From: Psychromonas sp. SA13A
GTDB taxonomy: Bacteria > Pseudomonadota > Gammaproteobacteria > Enterobacterales > Psychromonadaceae
Assembly: GCF_011378715.1 (NCBI RefSeq)
Contig: NZ_WTKU01000001.1
Span: 62,001-126,000, forward strand
Direction: 5' to 3'
Length of the DNA stretch: 64,000 nucleotides
Shown: positions 25,724 through 35,758 of the stretch, one piece after another
How positions within the stretch are numbered: position 1 is the first letter of the stretch
Layout of the letters: each line of letters begins with the position of its first letter
Translations under genes and position numbers: made by a program
Notes under the pieces: model-generated
What the model was told of the DNA's origin: nothing
Database searches by the model: none
What the model saw: only the letters and a program-made list of their open reading frames with translations

Positions 25724-26074
25724 TCGATTAATGGTTCTGTTCATTAACACAGCTGTTCGCCTAATTTTCATTCAAGATTGTGCAAGAATATGTCAAAACT
25801 ACCCGAACGGGTAGTTACTTTATACCCACTCTTGAGGCATTCTATATGGGTCTTAAGGAATTGAGGCATAGTAGTACACCCACTTTAATGCCATTTAAAT
25901 GGATTTTTTATTAAATTTGTAATAAAAAGACATATTGCAGGCGAGCCTAACTTTGTTAGGCTTTTTTTTATCTATCGTTTATTTTTTAGCTATCTTTTAC
26001 AAACTTCATTGAATACACTTCTTGATTCATTTCCATTATGCAAAATAGAATCACTACAGCGCATGGGAAGATCA
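25724..26074. other. Intergenic region with two hairpins
   Basis: Contains AACTACCCG-AA-CGGGTAGTT at 25797-25816, probably the end of the aroQ transcript, and a clear terminator at 25945-25969. The 130 bases between them could encode a small RNA, but I see no convincing promoter. Confidence 0.4.
25945..25969 (+). terminator. Rho-independent terminator
   Basis: GCCTAAC, loop TTT, GTTAGGC and eight T. It is more than 220 bases beyond aroQ, so it may end a separate short transcript. Confidence 0.8.
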
Positions 26075-26104
26075 ATGAAGCAATCACTTAATACTAATAA
26101 ATGA
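26075..26104 (+). CDS. Nine-codon leader ORF overlapping the histidine kinase start
   Basis: ATG at 26075 preceded by GGGAAG encodes MKQSLNTNK; its TGA shares bases with the kinase start (ATGA at 26101-26104). The kinase itself has no good ribosome binding site of its own, so coupled translation through this leader is plausible. Confidence 0.4.
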   Translation: MKQSLNTNK

Positions 26105-27780
26105 ATAATCAGATGCAATCAATAAAAGTACCCAAAAATCATGTTAGATGGCAATCATTTCGCACTTTTAATATCGTTATCATTGCATCATTCATTTTCT
26201 TTTTCTCAATCGGCATAGCACAAAGCTATACTGTTTTTGACTCATCCCCTACATTTACTACTGCATTCTATATACCATTAACTATTTTATTATTATGCAT
26301 AATGGCGCTCGTCAGTCTGATTTATAAAAAAGATAAATTAGCACAAAACATTATTCTAATCAGTGCGCTTTTAATCACTCTATTTGTGGCTATTAATAGT
26401 CATTTCCAAGAACAAACCTATCAAAATAGCTTCTTATATTTAACGCTGTTACTGCCTCTATTTTATGCTTATTTGTTTTCCTACAGCATTCCACTATTAA
26501 TATTTAACAATATATTTTTAACAGTTTGTTATGTATTTTCATGTGTATTGGGGGAAAGTGATGCCTTAGTCTTTCTATTTAACAGCACTTTTCTTATCAC
26601 TATGTGCTATCTCACTGTGAATACACAGATGCGGAATAATAAATCACCAAAACAAGAAACAGATATAAAACCAGAAAAAGACACTATCCTTAGTCAACAT
26701 AGTGCTCGTTATTTAAACCGTATAATTCACGATATACGTCAACCACTAAGTAGCTTATCTTTATATGGACACTTGTTAGAAAATAAACTTAATGATACCC
26801 CTCACTATCAGCTAGCAAATAACATCAAATTAGCGTCAGAGGAGCTGGAACGTTGGTTATCTAGCTTATTAGATTTAGCACGCTTAGATGGCAATGCAAT
26901 CACTCCCTCGCTGACTGAATTTAATGTCGCCTCTACACTATTACCTTTAGTCAAAAAATATCAACGTCAAGCTTCTGGATTAGACATTAATATCACTGGT
27001 CGCGTACCTGACATTACCGTAAAAATGGACAAACAATTATTAATTGAAATTGTGGAGACATTGCTTAGTAACGCGATTGTTCATGGTAAGCAAGAAAATG
27101 CAGCAAAAATATTATTATCGGTTAGAGCTCACAAGGGTAATGCGTTATTACAGGTATGGAACCAAGGTGAGCCGATCATAACGTCTATCTATGAACATTT
27201 ATTTGATGAAGTAGCACTAGCTGATAATCCGTTACATAATAAAAGTAAAGGCATTGGGTTAGGGTTAGCAATCGCTCAACGTAAAGCTGCATTGTGTAAA
27301 ACACAGATAGTGGCAATCACAGGGCCTAATGGTAGTTGCTTTCAATTACCGTTAGAAACCGTCGCTACTGCGCCGACATCGATTAATTTGAATCAACTTG
27401 CTAGTCACTCGATTAGTTACAGAATATTATTAATTGATGATGACCCAGGCATTTTAAGCGCTTTAAGTATGTTACTTGAAAATTGGGGTTACCTTGTCGA
27501 CAGTGCAAGTACAGCTGAAGCAGGTTTACAACAGTACAAGAGTAATCGCTACGATTTAGTGATCTCAGATTATCGATTACCAAACCAAAAAACAGGACTT
27601 GATGTTATTAAAGCGATTCGTCAGCAAGATACCATTCCGGCGGTATTATTAACGGGTGAGGCTGATCCAGGAAAACTACAAGAAGTGCAAGAAACGGGCA
27701 AAGGGATAAACTATAAAGTACTCAATAAACCCGTAAAACCCGCTTCTTTAAGGTTTTTATTAAAACAATTACTAAAATAA
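26101..27780 (+). CDS. Hybrid sensor histidine kinase with C-terminal receiver
   Basis: A 559-residue hybrid kinase. Residues 22-172 hold about six membrane helices with no large periplasmic domain, so a membrane or small-molecule signal is likely. The dimerisation box reads RIIHDIRQPLSSLSLYGHLL, with the phospho-acceptor His at about 211; the ATP-binding region has LLSNAIVHGK (N box) and KGIGLGLAIAQRKA (G box). The receiver begins at RILLIDDDPG (about 441), with the phospho-acceptor Asp in VISDYRLP and Lys in LNKPVKP. It converges with a NarL-type regulator gene, its probable output partner. The signal is unknown. Confidence 0.9.
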   Translation: MNNQMQSIKVPKNHVRWQSFRTFNIVIIASFIFFFSIGIAQSYTVFDSSPTFTTAFYIPLTILLLCIMALVSLIYKKDKLAQNIILISALLITLFVAINSHFQEQTYQNSFLYLTLLLPLFYAYLFSYSIPLLIFNNIFLTVCYVFSCVLGESDALVFLFNSTFLITMCYLTVNTQMRNNKSPKQETDIKPEKDTILSQHSARYLNRIIHDIRQPLSSLSLYGHLLENKLNDTPHYQLANNIKLASEELERWLSSLLDLARLDGNAITPSLTEFNVASTLLPLVKKYQRQASGLDINITGRVPDITVKMDKQLLIEIVETLLSNAIVHGKQENAAKILLSVRAHKGNALLQVWNQGEPIITSIYEHLFDEVALADNPLHNKSKGIGLGLAIAQRKAALCKTQIVAITGPNGSCFQLPLETVATAPTSINLNQLASHSISYRILLIDDDPGILSALSMLLENWGYLVDSASTAEAGLQQYKSNRYDLVISDYRLPNQKTGLDVIKAIRQQDTIPAVLLTGEADPGKLQEVQETGKGINYKVLNKPVKPASLRFLLKQLLK

Positions 27781-27789
27781 AAAGCATCA

Positions 27790-27868
27790 ATAAGCCTGAT
27801 TGAGATTTAAATAAGCCTGATTAATATTTAAATAAACCAAGTTAAGATTTAAACAAACCAAGCTCAAG
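27790..27868. repeat. 21-bp tandem repeat over the end of the response regulator gene
   Basis: Units start at 27790, 27811 and 27832, with a partial fourth at 27853. The last unit encodes the C-terminus LGLFKS of the regulator, and the others look like copies of that end including its stop. Confidence 0.6.
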
Positions 27869-28480
27869 TGCTTTTTCAACAGCTTTTATACGACTCGAAC
27901 TGCCTGATACCTGTAATGTCGCATATAGCCTTTTTTGATGAAATTTTACTGTATCCTGAGAAATACATAATACATCAGCTATTTCTCGGTTCTTTTTACC
28001 TTCATGAATTAACTTCAAAATTTGCATTTGTCTATCAGATAAATGTAATTTTTGTTCATTTTCAGCCTCAACTTGTGCAATCTGATTAATCTTTATTGCG
28101 ACTTCTTCAGGCACAAACAACTCACCGCTAAGCACGGTTTTCAAGGCAGCTAACATAGCTTCTGGAGAATAACACTTAGGAATAAAACCTACCGCACCAT
28201 GTTTTAAAGCCTGATACACATCGTGATAATCTTCGCTAGCTGACAATACAAGCACAGGAGAAGCTATCTGCGCCTCTGTTAATGCATCGATCATTGCCAA
28301 ACCAGTCATTTCAGGCATATATAGATCCATCAGAATTAAATCTGGCTGAATTTCTTTTATTGCGACTAGCGCCTCAATTGGGCTATCAAATGTAGCCACC
28401 AAATTATTTTCATTTTCTAAGGTTAGTTTTAGACCATATAAAAATAACTGGTGATCATCAATAATCACTATTTTGTTCAT
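27842..28480 (-). CDS. NarL/LuxR-type response regulator
   Basis: A 212-residue two-component regulator. The receiver starts at MNKIVIIDDHQLFLYGLKLT, with the phospho-acceptor Asp in LILMDLYMPEM and the conserved Lys in GFIPKCYS. The C-terminal LuxR helix-turn-helix runs from about 145: LSDRQMQILKLIHEGKKNRE, IADVLCISQDTVKFHQKRLY. The start at 28480 has AAGGG upstream. It converges with the hybrid kinase at 26101. Targets are unknown. Confidence 0.9.
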   Translation of the reverse strand: MNKIVIIDDHQLFLYGLKLTLENENNLVATFDSPIEALVAIKEIQPDLILMDLYMPEMTGLAMIDALTEAQIASPVLVLSASEDYHDVYQALKHGAVGFIPKCYSPEAMLAALKTVLSGELFVPEEVAIKINQIAQVEAENEQKLHLSDRQMQILKLIHEGKKNREIADVLCISQDTVKFHQKRLYATLQVSGSSSRIKAVEKALELGLFKS

Positions 28481-28774
28481 CGAAATACCCTTTTCGTAAC
28501 AAACTGTTATTTTCAAAATAAGATGATACTTTACAATGAACTGTCTGAAATTATTACTAAAGATCAGAAAGTTATTTGTAAAGATCAGAAAAATCCTACT
28601 AAAGTAAGCAAATATTGAATAACAATCAATGATAAAACAATAATTTTAAACTTACGCGCACATTCCATTCAACATACAAGGATCAGCAAACCGTATTTTA
28701 CGACGCTATATTAATTAATCAATTCCCTGTATTCTTGCGCGCTATCTATTGACTCAACTAAAAAAGAGATAATC

Positions 28775-29659
28775 ATGCCTTGGATCCAACTTAAATTAAA
28801 CGCAAGCAATGTAAATGCGGAAGAGATTGGTGAACTATTAATGGATAATGGCGCCCTATCGGCTACCTTTACTGATTCGCAAGACACCCCTATTTTTGAA
28901 CCAATGCCAGGTGAAACCCGCCTATGGGGTGATACCGACGTCACTGGTTTGTATGAGGCTGATGCCGATATGCTACCCGTTATTGCTCTATTAAAAGAGA
29001 GTAACCTACTTGCGGAAGACTTTGCATTTAAAGTTGAGCAACTAGAAGATAAAGACTGGGTACGTGAATGGATGGATAACTTTCATCCCATGCAATTTGG
29101 TGAACGCTTGTGGATTTGCCCAAGTTGGAAGCCCGTTCCCGATGAAAATGCGGTTAATGTAATGCTTGACCCTGGCCTTGCTTTTGGCACCGGTACTCAC
29201 CCAACGACTGCACTCTGTTTGTCTTGGTTAGATGCTCAGGACCTGCAAGATAAGGTGGTTATCGATTTTGGTTGTGGCTCAGGCATTTTGGCTATCGCAG
29301 CACTAAAACTGGGTGCAAAACGCGTCATAGGCATTGATATAGACCCACAAGCGATCACTGCAAGCCGAGATAATGCACAACGTAACAACGTATCAGAACA
29401 ACTTGAGTTATATTTACCAGACGACGTCCCTGAAGGTATTGTGGCAGATGTTGTTGTGGCAAATATTCTAGCGGGCCCGTTACGTGAATTATCAAGCAGT
29501 ATTGAGTGCTTAGTGAAGGCTAATGGTGCTTTAGCATTATCAGGTATTTTAGAGCAACAAGCTGAAGAATTGATTGAAGTTTATGGCCAATGGTTTGCTA
29601 TGGATGAGGCAAAAATCAAAGATGAATGGGCGCGTTTATCTGGAATTAAGCACGCTTAA
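28775..29659 (+). CDS. prmA: Ribosomal protein L11 methyltransferase
   Basis: A 294-residue SAM-dependent enzyme that methylates ribosomal protein L11. The N-terminal substrate domain ([20 protein letters not shown]) is followed by a linker and the Rossmann core from about residue 125: [39 protein letters not shown] (SAM motif I) and [10 protein letters not shown] (motif IV). Length matches E. coli PrmA (293). It is followed by dusB and fis, as in E. coli, though a 137-base gap separates it from dusB. Confidence 0.96.
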   Translation: MPWIQLKLNASNVNAEEIGELLMDNGALSATFTDSQDTPIFEPMPGETRLWGDTDVTGLYEADADMLPVIALLKESNLLAEDFAFKVEQLEDKDWVREWMDNFHPMQFGERLWICPSWKPVPDENAVNVMLDPGLAFGTGTHPTTALCLSWLDAQDLQDKVVIDFGCGSGILAIAALKLGAKRVIGIDIDPQAITASRDNAQRNNVSEQLELYLPDDVPEGIVADVVVANILAGPLRELSSSIECLVKANGALALSGILEQQAEELIEVYGQWFAMDEAKIKDEWARLSGIKHA

Positions 29660-29796
29660 AGCGATTATAAATAACTGAGAACAAAGTGTTGCTCAATTTG
29701 CAAGCGAAATAATTTCAAAATGCTTAATTATTAACCTTTATTCTGCAGTAAAAAATGCGTAGACTACGCCGCCTTAACTTAGAGAACGCTTAGAAT

Positions 29797-30759
29797 ATGC
29801 GCATTGGAAAGTATCAATTAGACAATAATCTTATTTTAGCGCCGATGGCAGGCGTCACAGATAGGCCGTTCAGAGAACTTTGTCGCAAACAAGGTGCTGG
29901 GCTAGCTGTGTCAGAAATGCTTTCATCCAATCCTCGTGTTTGGAATAGTACTAAATCTAAGTTACGAATGGATTACCATAACGAATCAGGTATTCGTTCT
30001 GTACAAATTGCTGGTTCTGAACCGCTAGCAATGGCTAATGCCGCACGATTGACCGTGCAGCTAGGTGCTCAGATCGTTGATATTAATATGGGATGTCCCG
30101 CCAAAAAAGTGAATAAGAAAAAAGCAGGCTCTGCATTACTACCACACCCTGAGTTAGTGAAAGCTATCTTAGAGAGTGTTGTTGATGCCGTTGATGTGCC
30201 TGTTACTTTGAAGATTCGCACTGGCTGGGATCCAGAAAATAGAAATGGGATAGAGATTGCACAGATTGCTGAACAAGCAGGTATCCAAGCACTAACCGTG
30301 CATGGTCGTACTCGACAGTGCCTTTTTAAAGGTGAAGCAGAGTATGACACGATAAAAAAAATTAAAGAAAGTATAACAATCCCTGTGATTGCAAATGGTG
30401 ATATTACTTCTGTGGAGAAAGCTAAGTCTGTACTGGACTACACAGGAGCTGATGCCATCATGATTGGACGAGGTGCACAAGGTGCCCCTTGGATATTCAA
30501 TGAAATTAACCACTTTCTAAACACTGGGCAACATGCACAGCGTTTGGCACAAACGGAAATTACACAAATGCTATTAGATCATGTGCAGGCTTTGCATATT
30601 TTTTATGGTGATGTAATGGGACCTCGAATCGCTAGGAAGCATGTCGGGTGGTATTTGCAAGCGCAAGACAGGTTAGGTTATTTTAAGCGAAAATTTAATG
30701 CGATAGAAAATGCTAGTGAGCAATTAAACGTATTAGAAACTTATTTAAATCAATTGTAA
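29797..30759 (+). CDS. dusB: tRNA-dihydrouridine synthase B
   Basis: A 320-residue FMN enzyme that reduces uridine to dihydrouridine in t[23 protein letters not shown] (residues 14-33) begins the TIM barrel; [20 protein letters not shown] carries the catalytic cysteine (Cys98); VHGRTRQC and [13 protein letters not shown] bind FMN. It is the first gene of the dusB-fis operon, 18 bases before fis. Confidence 0.96.
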   Translation: MRIGKYQLDNNLILAPMAGVTDRPFRELCRKQGAGLAVSEMLSSNPRVWNSTKSKLRMDYHNESGIRSVQIAGSEPLAMANAARLTVQLGAQIVDINMGCPAKKVNKKKAGSALLPHPELVKAILESVVDAVDVPVTLKIRTGWDPENRNGIEIAQIAEQAGIQALTVHGRTRQCLFKGEAEYDTIKKIKESITIPVIANGDITSVEKAKSVLDYTGADAIMIGRGAQGAPWIFNEINHFLNTGQHAQRLAQTEITQMLLDHVQALHIFYGDVMGPRIARKHVGWYLQAQDRLGYFKRKFNAIENASEQLNVLETYLNQL

Positions 30760-30777
30760 TTAAAAGAGTTAACAGCC

Positions 30778-31077
30778 ATGTTTGAACAAAATATTTCTCA
30801 AGAAGCACTGACAACAACAACTAGTATTCCTGCTACAGGGCAAATAACTCAACGTCCACTACGTGACTCAGTACGTCAAGCTGTATCTGGTTATGTAGCA
30901 AAATTGAATGGTCAAGACACAACTGAATTATATGAATTAGTATTGGCAGAAGTTGAAGCGCCAATGTTAGATATCATTATGCAATACACTCGTGGTAACC
31001 AAACTCGTGCAGCAACTATGTTGGGTATTAACCGTGGTACGTTACGCAAAAAATTGAAAAAATACGGCATGGGTTAA
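30778..31077 (+). CDS. fis: Nucleoid-associated DNA-bending protein Fis
   Basis: A 99-residue Fis. The C-terminal helix-turn-helix ([20 protein letters not shown], then KKLKKYGMG) is nearly identical to the E. coli protein, and the N-terminal beta-hairpin arms that contact Hin/Gin-type recombinases are present. Fis bends DNA and activates rRNA and tRNA genes in fast growth. The dusB-fis arrangement is conserved, so expression depends on the promoter before dusB. A terminator follows directly. Confidence 0.98.
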   Translation: MFEQNISQEALTTTTSIPATGQITQRPLRDSVRQAVSGYVAKLNGQDTTELYELVLAEVEAPMLDIIMQYTRGNQTRAATMLGINRGTLRKKLKKYGMG

Positions 31078-31100
31078 GTCTAACTCTACTCTAGAATCTA

Positions 31101-31128
31101 AAAAAGCGACTTTCTAAGTCGCTTTTTT
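31101..31128 (+). terminator. Terminator of dusB-fis
   Basis: AAAAGCGACTT, loop TCT, AAGTCGCTTTT with further T. Confidence 0.92.
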
Positions 31129-31231
31129 TATATCTTTTTTAAGTAAAAAATAAAAATCACAAAATATCTGCAGACAGTCTTCAAGTTTGCCTATAACCTT
31201 AGCTTCTTTTGCCTTTGCAAATAGGACTACT

Positions 31232-31816
31232 ATGCTATCTCTTCCCATCAATGATCAACTTTCCAATTTACAAGCTTGGCAACAAAATGTTTTTTGTATG
31301 GCATTAGCAGAGCAAAATATTACTCACTTTAAAATGTTTAGCCAAGCAATTGGAAGTGAACATGGAGAAACGGCTGAAAATATCCTACAACTTTTTTGGG
31401 AAAAACTGACCGTAAAAGGCGCTAAAATAAACTTCACCATCCAAGAAGAAAATTTTGATGCGATTATCCCAGAAAGCAATGATTATGATTTCTATGGCGT
31501 TTATCCAGCTGTCGATTTTTGTGTGATTACTAACTGTATCTTCAACTCGTTTTCTACTAAGTCCAAAGAAGAAGCATTAAATGCAAGCCAAACCAGCTTT
31601 GCAACCATTGCTAGTTTTATTGAATTACAAACAGATCAAGAAATTGATGAAGCAACCTTGTTGCTTGAGCCATTATTTATTGAACATTTAGCCGTTCAAG
31701 AAACCCTATTAAAAATGTTAAATAATGAACGTAGTCCGGAACTCATTAAATCAATTCGTGCTTATATAAAGTCTCTTGAAAGTACCAATATTGGTATCTC
31801 TACAGTAGACATTTAA
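31232..31816 (+). CDS. yjaG: YjaG family protein (DUF416)
   Basis: A 194-residue DUF416 protein, like E. coli YjaG, of unknown function. The start at 31232 has AGGA six bases upstream. It is acidic and helical, with the conserved central patch NDYDFYGVYPAVDFCVITNC and a helix repeat at the C-terminus. It lies upstream of hupA, as in E. coli, though 577 bases intervene. Confidence 0.85.
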   Translation: MLSLPINDQLSNLQAWQQNVFCMALAEQNITHFKMFSQAIGSEHGETAENILQLFWEKLTVKGAKINFTIQEENFDAIIPESNDYDFYGVYPAVDFCVITNCIFNSFSTKSKEEALNASQTSFATIASFIELQTDQEIDEATLLLEPLFIEHLAVQETLLKMLNNERSPELIKSIRAYIKSLESTNIGISTVDI

Positions 31817-32393
31817 TGTTCAATGTTCAGAACAGTTAATTTTTGAGGGTCATCTTTGAGGGTTATTTTTAAGAACTATTTTTGCTATATGTTGCTGGCT
31901 TTTTAATTAAGGCCAAATAGATTTTTGTTATATAGCTAAGTTATATGTAGTTAGTTATATGTAGTTAGTTATATGTAGTTAGTTATATGTAGTTAGTTAT
32001 GTGTAGTCGTTTAAAATGGTGTTATACAGTGCCGCTCAAGATGACATTTGATATATCACGATGTGCATAATTAAGCAAAACGCAGCATAAATAGTCAGTA
32101 GAGCTTATCCTCAGAGTCCTCCCAAAACGACATAATCTTTATCAAAAAAATTCGTTTAGGCGACTAGGCTGCGTAATATTCGGGTCATGCAAAGTGCTAT
32201 GTGGCGAACAAAATTTGAACCGCAGGGCACAACAGCCGCCACTGTTGTGTGATTTTTAACACAATAAAGTAAATAAACCTCTATTTTACTAATTTAAATG
32301 ATTATTATCCTTTACTTGCGAGGAATGAATGCAATACATTAAATAATATGTTTAAATTCTTATGCATTTTTTTATACTAATGGAAGTCAAATA
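31817..32393. other. Region between yjaG and hupA
   Basis: No gene. It holds the 14-bp tandem array (31941-32009) and a hairpin at 32228-32249 (CACAACAG, loop CCGCCA, CTGTTGTG, then TGATTTTT) that could end a short transcript. The hupA promoter lies in the last 140 bases. Confidence 0.5.
31941..32009. repeat. 14-bp tandem array
   Basis: Four perfect copies of TTATATGTAGTTAG at 31941, 31955, 31969 and 31983, then a degenerate fifth from 31997 and a trace before 31941. Likely to vary in copy number between strains. Confidence 0.9.
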
Positions 32394-32669
32394 ATGAACA
32401 AAACTCAACTTGTTGCAGATATCGCAGAAAAAGCAGACCTAACTAAAGTACAAGCTAAAGCTGCCCTAGAGCAAATTTTAGCTAGCGTAACTGATAGCCT
32501 AAAAGATGGTGAACCAGTTCAACTTATCGGTTTTGGTACATTTAAAGTAAATCATCGTGCAGCACGTACTGGTCGTAATCCACAAACTGGTGCTGACATT
32601 CAAATTAAAGCAGCTAACGTTCCTGCTTTTGTTTCTGGTAAAGCTCTTAAAGAAGCGGTAAACAAATAA
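32394..32669 (+). CDS. hupA: DNA-binding protein HU, alpha type
   Basis: A 91-residue [22 protein letters not shown] opens the helical part, [20 protein letters not shown] is the signature, and the arm ends in [22 protein letters not shown] coats and bends DNA as a dimer. yjaG upstream fits hupA rather than hupB. A terminator lies about 125 bases on. Confidence 0.95.
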   Translation: MNKTQLVADIAEKADLTKVQAKAALEQILASVTDSLKDGEPVQLIGFGTFKVNHRAARTGRNPQTGADIQIKAANVPAFVSGKALKEAVNK

Positions 32670-33067
32670 TCTTTTGTTACGTGGATAAAATACTTTCGAG
32701 TATTTGTATTTAAAATAACTGACCACTCGCTTACAGCGTATTACTTTTAAATAAATTGCTTTTAAATAAGTAAGTTTACTGGACATGTTATTAGAAGCCC
32801 TCTTTTGAGGGCTTTTTAAAACACTTTAATTTCCCCCTCCTAGCTTTAATTCTTTCCTATGTTTAATCACACTTTCTATGGTTGATGGCACTTCCTATAT
32901 TTAATGTGATTGCAGGTAACAAATCACCAATACTTTTCAAATAAAACTAACGCTATAAAAAACAACACAAACCATCATTTTGTTAAACAACATGTTATAT
33001 ATAACAGCCTCATTAATGTTTAGTCATCTATGTACTTATTAGTAATCAACTAAAGAAGGAATGTACT
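32670..33067. other. Gap between hupA and the OsmC fusion gene
   Basis: Carries the hupA terminator at 32795-32817. The remaining AT-rich 250 bases must contain the promoter of the fusion gene; nothing else is recognised. Confidence 0.5.
32795..32817 (+). terminator. Terminator of hupA
   Basis: AAGCCCTC, loop TTTT, GAGGGCTT and T tract. Confidence 0.9.
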
Positions 33068-34282
33068 ATGCGTCAGAAAGTAGAATTCACTAGTGGTAGT
33101 CATACACTGAGTGGACTGTTAGAGACTCCTGAAGCAAACGTCAGGTTCTATGCGCTGTTTGCTCACTGCTTCACATGCAGTAAGGACGTTGCCGCTGCAT
33201 CTCGCATTAGCAGAGCGTTAACGGCCAAAGGGATTGCAGTGCTTCGCTTCGATTTCACCGGGTTAGGTAATAGCGATGGAGATTTTGCCAATACAAATTT
33301 CTCATCAAACATACAAGACTTAGTGGCCGCGGCTGACTTTTTACGTAAAGAGTATCATGCACCTAAATTACTAATTGGGCATAGTTTGGGTGGTGCGGCC
33401 GTATTAGGCGTTGCTCAAAAAGTACCGGAATCCGTTGCTGTTGTGACAATAGGCTCTCCATCTGATGCTGCACATGTTGCTCATAATTTTGCAGCACACA
33501 TTGATGACATTAACGATAAAGGCGAAGCAGAAGTAACACTTGCAGGCAGAAATTTCACCATACAGAAGCAGTTCTTAGATGATATTAATAGCTATGGTAA
33601 TCAACATATTAGCAAACTCAAAAAAGCGCTGTTAGTGATGCATTCCCCAGTAGACAGCATCGTTAACATCAGTGAAGCTGAAAAAATATACCAAGCAGCA
33701 TTACACCCTAAAAGTTTCGTAAGCTTAGATAATGCAGACCACTTATTAAGCCAGAAAAATGATTCAGAATATGCAGCAGATGTTATTGCAGCATGGGCTA
33801 GTCGATATATTAACAATGATACAAACACGCAAACAAACAGTGACAAAAAAACACTGCCTAAAGGACATGTCCTGGTTGAAGAAAAAGATCATAAATTTAC
33901 CCAGCATGTGAGCACATCAAGTCACTATTGGTTAGCTGATGAACCCGTTAGCGTAGGCGGAAAAAATACAGGACCAGATCCTTACGAGCATCTACTCGCC
34001 GGTCTAGGCGCATGTACATCAATGACCCTAAGAATGTATGCGCAACGCAAAAAACTACCCATACAACATATCAAAGTTGAACTTACACATACCCGTAATT
34101 ATCAAGATGATTGCAATAACTGCGAACAACAAAATGGCATAGAAGCGATTGTGCGTAATATCAGTTTTGTAGGCGATTTAGACGAACAACAGAAAGTTCG
34201 CTTTTTAGAAATTGCAGATAAATGCCCAGTACATAAAACATTGCATAATGATGTAGCAGTGATCAGTAAGCTAGTTGAATAG
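33068..34282 (+). CDS. Alpha/beta hydrolase fused to OsmC-like peroxide-reducing domain
   Basis: A 404-residue two-domain protein. Residues 1-255 are an alpha/beta hydrolase with the nucleophile elbow GHSLGG, an aspartate in [10 protein letters not shown] and the histidine in NADHLLS. Residues 270-404 are an OsmC/Ohr domain with the two redox cysteines Cys316 (LGACTSMTL) and Cys386 (CPVHKTL); an extra CNNC pair sits at 349-352. OsmC proteins reduce organic hydroperoxides. A similar fusion is known in other proteobacteria from memory. The combination suggests hydrolysis of an ester or lipid plus reduction of its peroxide, but the substrate is unknown. Confidence 0.9.
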   Translation: MRQKVEFTSGSHTLSGLLETPEANVRFYALFAHCFTCSKDVAAASRISRALTAKGIAVLRFDFTGLGNSDGDFANTNFSSNIQDLVAAADFLRKEYHAPKLLIGHSLGGAAVLGVAQKVPESVAVVTIGSPSDAAHVAHNFAAHIDDINDKGEAEVTLAGRNFTIQKQFLDDINSYGNQHISKLKKALLVMHSPVDSIVNISEAEKIYQAALHPKSFVSLDNADHLLSQKNDSEYAADVIAAWASRYINNDTNTQTNSDKKTLPKGHVLVEEKDHKFTQHVSTSSHYWLADEPVSVGGKNTGPDPYEHLLAGLGACTSMTLRMYAQRKKLPIQHIKVELTHTRNYQDDCNNCEQQNGIEAIVRNISFVGDLDEQQKVRFLEIADKCPVHKTLHNDVAVISKLVE

Positions 34283-34415
34283 CAGTCGTTAACATGTAAA
34301 AAGTTGCTTAAAGCCGTTACCGTTGATGATGCAAAAACCAGTAATCTATGAGATGGAAAATTCGCAGAGGTAATGAGTAGGTGTAAAGAGTAGGTGAGAT
34401 TAACACTTTGCTAGG

Positions 34416-34452
34416 AACTAACTTCTCTGAACAATCATCAGAGAAGTTAGTT
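34416..34452. terminator. Long hairpin after purD
   Basis: AACTAACTTCTCTGA and its exact reverse complement flank a 7-base loop, giving a 15-bp stem 20 bases past the purD stop. It probably ends the purH-purD transcript, though the T tract is weak. Confidence 0.6.
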
Positions 34453-34471
34453 AACTTACAAATAAGCTGAG

Positions 34472-35758
34472 TTATTTACTATTTTCACGTGCAATCGCAC
34501 GGTAAGCGATATCGTTACGATGGAACATACCATCCCAACTAATCTGTTTAGTAAGCTCATAGGCTTTCTGTTGCGCTTCTGTCACTGTATTACCTAATGC
34601 AGTAGCACAAAGTACACGACCACCATTTGTCACCACTTGACCGTCTTTTTCAGCAGTGCCTGCGTGAAATACTTTTAGGCCTTCAGAAGCTTCAGGAATA
34701 CCTGAAATAACATGCCCTTTAGTGTAATCAGCAGGGTAACCGCCAGCAGCTAATACCACACCAATAGCGGCACGTGGATCAAACTCAGCAACCATATCTT
34801 CAAGTTCGCCATTTACACCAGCAAGACATAAAGTAACGATATCAGACTGCATGCGTAACATGATTGGTTGTGTTTCTGGATCACCGAAACGACAGTTATA
34901 TTCGATTACTTTAGGTGTGCCATCCGCCATGATCATAAGACCGGCATATAAGAAACCAGTATAAGTATTACCTTCAGCAGCCATACCTTCAACTGTCGGA
35001 CGAATAACAAGATCCATGATGCGATCATGCATTTCAGGCGTTACAACTGGTGCAGGGGAATATGCGCCCATACCACCGGTATTTGGTCCAGTATCACCAT
35101 CGCCAACACGTTTATGATCTTGGCTAGTTGCCATTGGCACGATATTTTTACCATCAACCATTACAATGAATGATGCTTCTTCGCCATCTAAGAACTCTTC
35201 AACGACCACGCGATGACCAGCTTCGCCAAATGCATTACCCGCTAGCATATCTTGAATAGCATCTTCAGCTTCTTGTAATGTCATTGCTACAATCACGCCT
35301 TTACCTGCAGCAAGACCATCGGCTTTAATCACAATAGGAGCGCCTTTTTCACGAACGTAAGCCAAAGCCGGCTCAATTTCAGTGAAATTTTGGTACCAAG
35401 CTGTTGGAATATCATGACGCGCTAAGAAGTCTTTAGTAAATGCTTTAGAGCCTTCTAACTGTGCGGCACCTTTGGTTGGACCAAAACATGCTAAGTTTGC
35501 TTCTTGGAACGCATCAACCACACCAATAACAAGCGGTGCTTCAGGGCCAACAATGGTTAATTCAACATTATTGTCTTTTGCGAAAGCAACTAATGCATCA
35601 ATATCTTCAACACCGATATTAACGTTAGTGACTTTATCTTCTAAGGCACTACCGGCATTACCTGGTGCTACAAAGATATTTTTAACTTCAGGGTTTTGTG
35701 CCGCTTTCCATGCCAACGCATGTTCACGACCGCCATTACCAATAATCAGTACATTCAT
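34472..35758 (-). CDS. purD: Phosphoribosylamine-glycine ligase
   Basis: A 428-residue GAR synthetase, second step of purine synthesis, with an ATP-grasp fold. MNVLIIGNGGREHALAWKAA starts the N-domain; KADGLAAGKGVIVA binds ATP; HKRVGDGDTGPNTGGMGAYS and EYNCRFGDPETQ are family hallmarks. It follows purH in the same direction with a 275-base gap that holds structured sequence. Confidence 0.97.
   Translation of the reverse strand: MNVLIIGNGGREHALAWKAAQNPEVKNIFVAPGNAGSALEDKVTNVNIGVEDIDALVAFAKDNNVELTIVGPEAPLVIGVVDAFQEANLACFGPTKGAAQLEGSKAFTKDFLARHDIPTAWYQNFTEIEPALAYVREKGAPIVIKADGLAAGKGVIVAMTLQEAEDAIQDMLAGNAFGEAGHRVVVEEFLDGEEASFIVMVDGKNIVPMATSQDHKRVGDGDTGPNTGGMGAYSPAPVVTPEMHDRIMDLVIRPTVEGMAAEGNTYTGFLYAGLMIMADGTPKVIEYNCRFGDPETQPIMLRMQSDIVTLCLAGVNGELEDMVAEFDPRAAIGVVLAAGGYPADYTKGHVISGIPEASEGLKVFHAGTAEKDGQVVTNGGRVLCATALGNTVTEAQQKAYELTKQISWDGMFHRNDIAYRAIARENSK

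Noticed and set aside
25816-25969. Small RNA ahead of the terminator at 25945
   Set aside because: No promoter seen; the terminator could belong to aroQ read-through.
32060-32260. Small RNA ending at the hairpin 32228-32249
   Set aside because: The T tract is interrupted and no promoter is convincing; kept only as a note.
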